Below, piece by piece: positions 7,147-11,323 of a stretch of DNA of 11,323 nt. The stretch spans positions 1 through 11,323 of the forward strand of contig CAAFWT010000195.1 in assembly GCA_900766785.1 (NCBI GenBank), given 5' to 3'. The stretch is from an uncultured Paraprevotella sp. (lineage in GTDB: Bacteria > Bacteroidota > Bacteroidia > Bacteroidales > Bacteroidaceae). The translations under genes and the position numbers were made by a program. The notes below the pieces were generated by a model. The model searched no databases. It saw only the letters and a program-made list of their open reading frames with translations, and had not been told where the DNA came from. The stretch's first letter is position 1. Each line of letters starts with the position of its first letter.

Positions 7147-7554
7147 ATGAAGATTACAAAGATTTGGTTTACTGCTGATCATATATTCGGCAGAGACGAA
7201 GAGGGAAAGGAGTACAGCCAGTCGCTGCTCTGGTACCCTAAGTTGAGCGCTGCATCTGATGAAGAACGTAGCCAATACACCTTTGGTTATGACGGCATCC
7301 ATTGGCGTAGTCTTGATGAAGACATCAGTTTTGAGAGCTTTACCTATGAAGATTCAGAGCCATCAGCCCTTCAGCGTTTCTTCCTGACTCATAGGGAAAT
7401 CAATGTGGCAGAGTTTGCTCGTTCCATTGGGATGAACGCCACACTACTGCGTAACTATATCAATGGTTTCAAGAAGCCTTCTGCTGAGAGGGAAAGTGAA
7501 ATCCTCGCCCATATTCATAAGCTGGGTAAGGAGATGATAGCTGCCAGCTTCTAA
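7147..7554 (+). CDS. DUF2442 protein with C-terminal helix-turn-helix (putative antitoxin/autoregulator)
   Basis: 135-residue protein. Residues 1-65 look like a DUF2442 domain: the opening MKITKIWFTADHIFGRDEEG, then LLWYPKL (28-33 region) and GYDGIHWRSLDEDISFESF. Residues 75-125 look like a small helix-turn-helix: ALQRFF, then INVAEFARSIGMNATLLRNYI (85-105), with NGFKKPSAERESEIL after it. The pairing with DUF4160 and a DNA-binding tail suggest it binds its partner and the promoter at 6834-6862. An unusually strong Shine-Dalgarno-like run AAAGGGGGA (7132-7140) precedes the ATG, rare in this phylum and possibly making this product more abundant than its neighbour. Function is inferred from family context. 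Confidence 0.75.
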   Translation: MKITKIWFTADHIFGRDEEGKEYSQSLLWYPKLSAASDEERSQYTFGYDGIHWRSLDEDISFESFTYEDSEPSALQRFFLTHREINVAEFARSIGMNATLLRNYINGFKKPSAERESEILAHIHKLGKEMIAASF

Positions 7555-7562
7555 ACTATAGT

Positions 7563-7727
7563 GTGTTTCAGCAAGAAATTATAAAGGATGTAATTGCACG
7601 ACTGAAAGAACATCAGTTGCCCACACCTTCCAAATGGAGGGGAGAGGGCAGAGTGGAGGATGCAGAACAAGTCGTGGTTGCGTCATTCTCAGCGTATTGC
7701 CGTGAAAATGCTAGAGAAAATGGATGA
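7563..7727 (+). pseudogene. Unrecognised open-frame remnant cut off at the repeat junction
   Basis: From GTG 7563, nine bases after the DUF2442 stop, a 54-codon frame runs to TGA 7725-7727. It reads like real protein: an amphipathic start (FQQEIIKDVIARLKEH), then a charged part (KWRGEGRVEDAEQVV) and a Tyr/Cys-containing helix. There is no ATG. The frame ends three bases before the duplicated rpiB segment begins at 7730, so it may be the broken beginning of a third gene of the module. I do not recognise the family. Confidence 0.3.
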
Positions 7728-7953
7728 ACTCAGCATGACACTCAACAAGCATCAGCATGTGCGTGCCGCCCTATGCTGGCAGACAGAGATAGCCCATCTG
7801 GCACGCCAGCACAATGACGCCAACGTGCTTGTGATGCCAGGACGCTTCCTCACCCTGGCCGAAGCTGATGCCATCATGGATGAGTTTCTGGCCACCCCCT
7901 TCGAAGGCGGTCGTCACATGCGCAGGATAGAGAAGATTCCCTGTCAGGGTTAA
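7660..7953 (+). pseudogene. Truncated second copy of rpiB (C-terminal half)
   Basis: From base 7730 this frame is RpiB residues 73-145, fused in frame to about 24 unrelated residues from an ATG at 7660; ATGs at 7708, 7720 and 7735 are alternatives. It lacks RpiB residues 1-72, including D9, H10, catalytic C66 and the GSGEG loop, so it cannot be an isomerase. Compared with the intact gene it has one amino-acid change (Q114L) and three silent third-base changes, and it keeps its own stop and a diverged terminator. No promoter is seen directly upstream. It may be read by transcription from the DUF4160/DUF2442 promoter, but a functional product is doubtful. Confidence 0.85.
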
Positions 7954-8012
7954 ACATAGAGGAAAGATAAGATTCATGCATGGAGAACGGGGATTCCCTG
8001 TTCTCCATGTGT
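7730..8012 (+). repeat. Direct repeat copy B (rpiB 3' half plus diverged terminator)
   Basis: Second copy of 5930-6212 in the same orientation, 1800 bases further on. The coding part has 4 differences in about 221 bases. The non-coding tail is clearly more diverged, with an offset shifting to 1801. Together with copy A it brackets the DUF4160/DUF2442 module. Confidence 0.95.
7976..8012 (+). terminator. Diverged copy of the rpiB terminator
   Basis: CATGGAGAAC (7979-7988) pairs with GTTCTCCATG (8000-8009). The stem continues inward through a G-U and GGG/CCC to a three-base loop, making it tighter than copy A. The T-run of copy A is broken here (GTATTATA follows), so it may terminate less well. 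Confidence 0.6.
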
Positions 8013-8437
8013 ATTATATGTAGCACATCTTCAAACTTTCCCTTTTCACTGCTTTGACAATTGAAGCATGCTTATTTTTTGAGGGCAGAAAACAGGCGAT
8101 TTTCAGGATAACGTTTGTAACCCCGGTCGCAAACGTTTGAAACCGCGGTTGCAAACGTTTGCACCTGCCAACGCAAACGTTTGCGGGAAAAAGGGCATTC
8201 TTTAGGGGATTCCCTGGAGGCATAGTAAACAGGAGGCGATTTTCATTAGAAATCTGCCCTTGATAAAGACTATATTCTCGGCATTTTCCCTTCTGCATCC
8301 TCCTGACTTCGTCAATGCGCCACCCAAAACCAACCAACTATTATACATAACTCATTGATTTTCCACTCTGTGCTATGTAACGGCGAACAAAATTGATGAA
8401 GTCAGGAAATGATTCTGACAGCAATAGTTGAAGCCAT
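8013..8437. other. Intergenic region between rpiB fragment and exonuclease gene
   Basis: No gene is supported; an open frame of 107 codons on the minus strand (8014-8337) merely crosses the palindromic array. Around the array, AGGCGATTTTCA occurs twice in direct orientation (8094-8105, 8234-8245). AGGGCAGA (8082-8089) has its inverse TCTGCCCT at 8253-8260, so the array sits inside a larger, roughly symmetric frame. This is the converging end of plus- and minus-strand transcription. I saw no strong terminator for the minus-strand operon. Confidence 0.6.
8107..8194. repeat. 22-bp tandem array of alternating palindromes (GCAAACGTTTGC type)
   Basis: ACGTTTG recurs at 8111, 8133, 8155 and 8177, an exact 22-bp period. 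Units 3 and 4 contain the perfect 12-bp palindrome GCAAACGTTTGC (8151-8162, 8173-8184). Unit 2 has GCAAACGTTTGA and unit 1 GATAACGTTTGT. Between them lies a second palindrome, perfect as AACCGCGGTT (8141-8150) and degenerate as AACCCCGGTC (8119-8128). Dyad centres therefore fall every 11 bp, about one helical turn. There is no spacer variation of CRISPR type and no associated cas gene. The role is unknown; protein-binding array, structured RNA or dispersed extragenic repeat are all possible. Confidence 0.85.
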
Positions 8438-8926
8438 TTATAATATTTCCAACGCTATTGCTGCGCACGCTTCCGCATCAGCCAAGGCATGATGGTGGTT
8501 CTGCATATAATGTCCGCAACGGGCAGCTGCCACATCGAGATTATTTGATTCTCCCGGCCAACGCTTACGTGAAGCAATACAGGTACATTGAAACTCATAA
8601 TCGGGATAATCCATCTGATAAACACGGAAGACGGCCTTCAGACAACTCTCATCGAAGGCTTTGTTATGAGCCACCAAGGGTAGCCCCTCGATGAGAGGCT
8701 CTATCTGTTTCCATACCTCGGGAAAGACCGGGGCATCGTAAGTATCCTCTGCACAAAGACCATGCACCTGGCTGCACCAGTAGTTATAATATTCCGGTTC
8801 TGGCTTGATAAGGGAATAGAACCTATCCACTATCTCACCTCCACGCACGATCACTACACCAACGGAGCAAACCGATGAGCGCTCACTGTTGGCGGTCTCA
8901 AAATCTATGGCTGCGAAGTCCTGCAT
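8438..8926 (-). CDS. DEDDh 3'-5' exonuclease (DNA polymerase III epsilon-like)
   Basis: 162-residue stand-alone exonuclease of the DnaQ/ExoX-like DEDDh group, expected to remove nucleotides from DNA 3' ends with two metal ions. Exo I is AIDFET (D8, E10), Exo II is LVAHNKAFD (D92), and Exo III is HHALADAEA (H146, D150), so all five catalytic residues are present. It lacks polymerase-binding or GIY-YIG extensions and is probably not the replicative proofreading subunit. The start at 8926 lies inside the histidine-kinase gene, 22 bases overlapping, and puts the first catalytic Asp at residue 8 as is usual. It is the third gene of a tightly packed minus-strand operon with a two-component system, although a functional link is not obvious. 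Confidence 0.9.
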   Translation of the reverse strand: MQDFAAIDFETANSERSSVCSVGVVIVRGGEIVDRFYSLIKPEPEYYNYWCSQVHGLCAEDTYDAPVFPEVWKQIEPLIEGLPLVAHNKAFDESCLKAVFRVYQMDYPDYEFQCTCIASRKRWPGESNNLDVAAARCGHYMQNHHHALADAEACAAIALEIL

Positions 8927-9822
8927 GACATATGTGTTGTTTGTTCGGCCTCTATCTCAAAGGTCACGTTGTATCCGCTGAGGGGACTTTCACGCAGAGA
9001 AAGCATGAAGCCCTGCATCAGGAGCATCTGGCGTGAGATAGAGAGGCCGATGCCTGAGCCCTGTGGCTTGGTGGTGAAAAACGGAACGAAGATCTCCTGT
9101 GCCACATCGTAGGGAATGACATGACCATCATTACTGATCTGCAACTTACAGAAACATGCAGAGGAAGAAGCGGAGGAACGAGCCCATGAGAGGTGTCTGA
9201 TGCCGATGGTTCCGGCCTCTGCCTCTATGGCATTCTTGACCATATTGATAAAGACCTGCATCAGGAGATGTTCATCGGCGTGGATAACGACATCGGAGGA
9301 TATGTCTATATCCCAATGGATATGGGGATAGAGAGCCGAGAGGGAGGAAACAAATGCACGCAAAGGCATGTCCTTCATGACAGGTTCCTGCAGCTGGGTC
9401 AGTTTGCGATAACTGTCCACAAAGGCTGCAAGCCCTTTGCTTGTGTCATAGATAGCCTTGATTCCTTCTTCATAAGGTGTTCCCTTGATATCGGGATCGG
9501 TCAGATAGGACTGGCTGATACCACGTATGGGAGTGGTGGCATTCATGATTTCATGAGTAAGAACACGTGTGAGACGTTGCCAGGATTCCACTTCGCCACG
9601 CGCCACAAGTTTCTGGATATCACGTCCCATATCGTTGAGTGCCTCCTGCAAAGCCCGTTCACCGAACAACAATCCTTTGGTAGGCAGACGGAAAGAGAAA
9701 TCCCGATGGCGTATGGCATCATGCATCAGTCTGGCGCGATCCCTAAGCAGACATTGGTGTCTGTAGATGATTAGGACAATCACACACACAAGGATGACAA
9801 GGACAACCACAGCTACTCTCAT
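8905..9822 (-). CDS. Membrane-bound sensor histidine kinase (short, no periplasmic domain)
   Basis: 305-residue kinase partnered with the response regulator encoded just upstream. One transmembrane helix at residues 3-20 is followed by a cytoplasmic linker (about 21-80) resembling HAMP/PAS-free signalling helices. The H-box is RVLTHEIMNATTPI (86-99) with phospho-accepting H90. ATPase motifs are the N-box NMVKNAIEA (193-201), a G1 box altered to SNDGHVIP (230-237), the F-box FVPFFTTK (245-252) and the G2 box GSGIGLSISRQ (255-265). Many relatives I recall are longer, with two helices and an extracytoplasmic part. Here the start is fixed by the 4-base overlap with the regulator stop, so the input is probably membrane or cytoplasmic. 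It likely senses envelope or efflux stress, by context only. Confidence 0.9.
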   Translation of the reverse strand: MRVAVVVLVILVCVIVLIIYRHQCLLRDRARLMHDAIRHRDFSFRLPTKGLLFGERALQEALNDMGRDIQKLVARGEVESWQRLTRVLTHEIMNATTPIRGISQSYLTDPDIKGTPYEEGIKAIYDTSKGLAAFVDSYRKLTQLQEPVMKDMPLRAFVSSLSALYPHIHWDIDISSDVVIHADEHLLMQVFINMVKNAIEAEAGTIGIRHLSWARSSASSSACFCKLQISNDGHVIPYDVAQEIFVPFFTTKPQGSGIGLSISRQMLLMQGFMLSLRESPLSGYNVTFEIEAEQTTHMSCRTSQP

Positions 9823-10343
9823 TGCTGATATTTCTTATATAACGTCTGACGCGTGATGCCCAGCAGTTCGGCAGCCTTGCTCATGTTGCCATGACAGCTG
9901 TCCACTACCCTTTTCACATGAGCCTTCTCCACTTCATCAAGCGAAGCCACCTGACGAGTCCTGTCAACAGCATCCTTGAGCACACGTATCAGATCGTCAT
10001 TATCCCAAGGTTTAGTAACGAAGTCTGATGCTCCATTCTTCAGTCCTCTGACGGCAATCTGCACATCTGCATAAGCGATCACCAGCACCACGGGTACATG
10101 AGGATGCTTGGGATGGATGGCAGACAGCCATATCATCCCTTCCCGTCCCGAATTGACGCCCAAAGAGAAATTCATGTCCAGCAGAATCACATCCACACGC
10201 TCCTTCTGCATGGTGGCAAGGATAGCATCGGGAGCAGAGAGGGTGATCACATGCTCAAACACATTACGCAGAGTAATCCTCACGGCTGTGAGAATGGCAG
10301 GATTGTCATCCACAACGAGTATGGTACCATAATTCAGATTCAT
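9819..10343 (-). CDS. Compact response regulator: receiver plus Fis-type HTH, no AAA+ domain
   Basis: 174-residue DNA-binding response regulator. The receiver domain spans about 6-122 with acidic pocket D12/D13, phospho-acceptor D56 in VILLDMNF, and K111 in KPW. The usual Thr/Ser of the switch position (normally TAY) is Ile: I89 in VIAYAD. After a short linker, residues 136-173 form a Fis-family helix-turn-helix (HVKRVVDSCHGNMSKAAELLGITRQTLYKKY, shown by positions 142-172). The receiver resembles those of Bacteroidales NtrC-type regulators, but the sigma-54-interacting AAA+ domain is absent, giving an ActR/RegA-like layout. It is first in an overlapping operon with its kinase, and diverges from a tolC-family gene whose upstream region carries twin palindromes that are good candidates for its binding sites. 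Confidence 0.92.
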   Translation of the reverse strand: MNLNYGTILVVDDNPAILTAVRITLRNVFEHVITLSAPDAILATMQKERVDVILLDMNFSLGVNSGREGMIWLSAIHPKHPHVPVVLVIAYADVQIAVRGLKNGASDFVTKPWDNDDLIRVLKDAVDRTRQVASLDEVEKAHVKRVVDSCHGNMSKAAELLGITRQTLYKKYQQ

Positions 10344-10416
10344 GCTGTAAAGTTACACTTTTCCATGCGGCCAACCTCCAAAAGAAAGATATATCAAGCG
10401 TAAGTGAACATAAAAG

Positions 10417-10454
10417 TGTATGATTTTCATACAAGAGTCTGTATGATTTCTACA
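10417..10454. promoter_or_regulatory. Twin palindromic operator candidates
   Basis: TGTATGATTTTCATACA (10417-10433) is a 17-bp perfect palindrome with 7-bp arms around TTT. A second site, TGTATGATTTCTACA (10440-10454), shares its first ten bases but has a diverged right arm (TGTA...TACA remains symmetric). The starts are 23 bp apart, roughly two helical turns, and lie about 50-90 bases upstream of the tolC -7 element, a typical activator position. Confidence 0.6.
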
Positions 10455-10506
10455 CAATCCGCCTCTGGGAGCAAGAAAAGCAGTAAGTAAACAAAGGACA
10501 AACGTA

Positions 10507-10514
10507 TACCTTTG
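10507..10514 (+). promoter_or_regulatory. -7 promoter element of the tolC-family gene
   Basis: TACCTTTG matches the TAnnTTTG consensus, 21 bases before the ATG at 10536. No clear TTTG -33 element lies at the usual distance, which is common for promoters that need an activator. Confidence 0.6.
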
Positions 10515-10535
10515 CAATAAAACGAGCGAAAAGCG

Positions 10536-11279
10536 ATGAGAAGGAAGACCTGCATGATAATCATGCTCATGATGTACAAAATGATGGTTGTGGCACAGCC
10601 AGACACGCTGGTACTGTGCCTTCAGGATGCCATCCGTATGGCTCAAGAGCAGTCTCCCTCTGCTCAGAGTGCCCGCAATACATTTCTGGCTGCCCATTGG
10701 AACTACCGTTACTTCCGAGCCAACTATCGACCTTCGGTCACGCTCTCCTCCACTCCATATATAAATAAGGAGATGAACAGAATCACACAAGGAGATGGCA
10801 CAGCGAAGTTTATCCAACAGGATCAGTTCGGAGCCGACCTGCAGTTACGCATCAACCAGAACGTCAGTTGGACAGGAGGAAGCCTGTTCCTGAAGAGCAG
10901 CCTTAGCCGCATAGATGAAATTCAGAAAGGGGTAACGGCCTACAGCAGCAAACCCTTGGTGATGGGATATGAACAGAATCTCTTTGGATATAACTCCCTG
11001 AAATGGAATCTGCATATCGAACCCATCCGATACCGTGAAGCCAAGAAACAATATGCCGAGTCGCTGGAGATTGTTTCCGCCACAGCCTGCAATTATTTCT
11101 TCTCACTGGCCTCTGCACAGGCGGAACTGGAGATGGCCAGACAAAACCTTGCCTCTGCAGATACACTCTACAGCATGGCGCAGGGACGTTATAAGATAGG
11201 TACAATAACAGAGAATGAGATGCTTCAGTTGGAGATAAACCGGCTGAATGAAGAGACGAACGTGATGGATGCTGAAATC
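10536..11279 (+). CDS. TolC-family outer-membrane efflux protein (3'-truncated by contig end)
   Basis: First 248 residues of an outer-membrane efflux channel (OEP family). The signal peptide MRRKTCMIIMLMMYKMMVVA is cleaved before QPDTL. It is followed by the typical opening LCLQDAIRMAQEQSPSAQSARN (about 27-48), a beta-region (HWNYRYFRANYRPSVTLSS), a probable second strand pair around 100-120, and long coiled-coil helices (AKKQYAESLEIVSATACNYFF and AELEMARQNLASADTLYSMA). RYKIGTITENEMLQLEINR matches the well-known helix-turn of TolC-like proteins. Full proteins have about 430-490 residues, so roughly half is missing. The reading frame continues into adapter sequence from 11280, and residues after I248 are artefactual. 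Divergent from a two-component system, it is probably the first gene of a tripartite efflux operon; its partners are not in the window. Confidence 0.9.
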
Positions 11280-11323
11280 AGATCGGAAGAGCGTCGTGTA
11301 GGGGAAGAGTGTAGATCTCGGTG
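11280..11323. other. Illumina adapter sequence at contig end (artefact)
   Basis: From AGATCGGAAGAGCGTCGTGT (11280-11299) to the end at 11323, the 44 bases match the Illumina TruSeq universal adapter as I remember it. The one mismatch is GGGGAAGAG where the adapter has GGGAAAGAG. The in-frame translation RSEERRVGEECRSR closely resembles the adapter-derived peptide tail seen in database proteins. These bases are not genomic. Confidence 0.97.

Larger units (their letters stand above)
10344..10535. promoter_or_regulatory. Divergent control region between regulator operon and tolC-family gene
   Basis: Within these 192 bases I see a perfect palindrome at 10417-10433, a half-conserved second copy at 10440-10454, and a plus-strand -7 element TACCTTTG at 10507-10514. 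There is also a weaker minus-strand candidate, TATCTTTC (complement of 10384-10391), about 40 bases before the regulator ATG. The layout fits one regulator binding between two divergent promoters. Confidence 0.6.

Noticed and set aside
8107..8194. CRISPR array
   Set aside because: The 22-bp units are contiguous, with no unique spacers of regular length, and no cas genes are nearby.
8014..8337. 107-codon minus-strand open frame
   Set aside because: It simply reads across the 22-bp palindromic array and its flanks. It has no start context, no domain, and its composition is set by the repeats.
9193..9774. 193-codon plus-strand open frame opposite the histidine kinase
   Set aside because: The minus strand encodes the H-, N-, F- and G-boxes in order. 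The opposite frame has no domain.

Overview
The window looks like a piece of a Bacteroidales genome, most likely from the Prevotella/Segatella group. The evidence is promoters of the TAnnTTTG type, starts mostly without a clear Shine-Dalgarno sequence, and proteins of recognisably Bacteroidales type: a GluP/FucP-like sugar permease beside galK, a NodB-like deacetylase with an FTxxxxxDG motif, and a two-component pair with the sequences VLTHEIMNATTPI and LLDMNF. It is probably one whole Illumina contig. The left end cuts a transporter gene, and the last 44 bases are Illumina adapter sequence, not genome.

Bases 1-6215 are plus-strand metabolic genes. A 5'-truncated sugar:H+ symporter is followed by galactokinase (galK), with a 14-bp stem terminator after it. 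Next comes a secreted polysaccharide-deacetylase-like protein, then a 387-base gap with a degenerate 22-bp repeat array and a probable promoter. Transketolase and ribose-5-phosphate isomerase B (rpiB) follow, joined by an ATGA overlap and ended by a strong terminator. GalK feeds galactose into sugar-phosphate metabolism, and Tkt/RpiB form the non-oxidative pentose phosphate branch.

Bases 6216-8437 look like accessory DNA. A 470-base stretch without genes is followed by two promoters facing away from each other. The plus-strand promoter drives a small DUF4160 plus DUF2442-HTH gene pair that resembles a toxin-antitoxin module. After this pair lies a 54-codon open-frame remnant, then a second, N-terminally truncated copy of the rpiB 3' half with its terminator. 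The module is therefore bracketed by direct repeats of about 285 bp. Beyond it is a striking array of alternating palindromes with exact 22-bp period (11 bp between dyad centres) around GCAAACGTTTGC.

Bases 8438-11279 hold a minus-strand operon of overlapping genes (a compact REC-Fis response regulator, a histidine kinase, and a DEDDh exonuclease) and a divergent TolC-family outer-membrane efflux gene. The gap between them carries twin palindromic sites 23 bp apart upstream of the tolC -7 element, as expected for activation of an efflux operon by the regulator. The tolC gene runs in frame into the adapter, so its last 14 apparent residues are artefactual.
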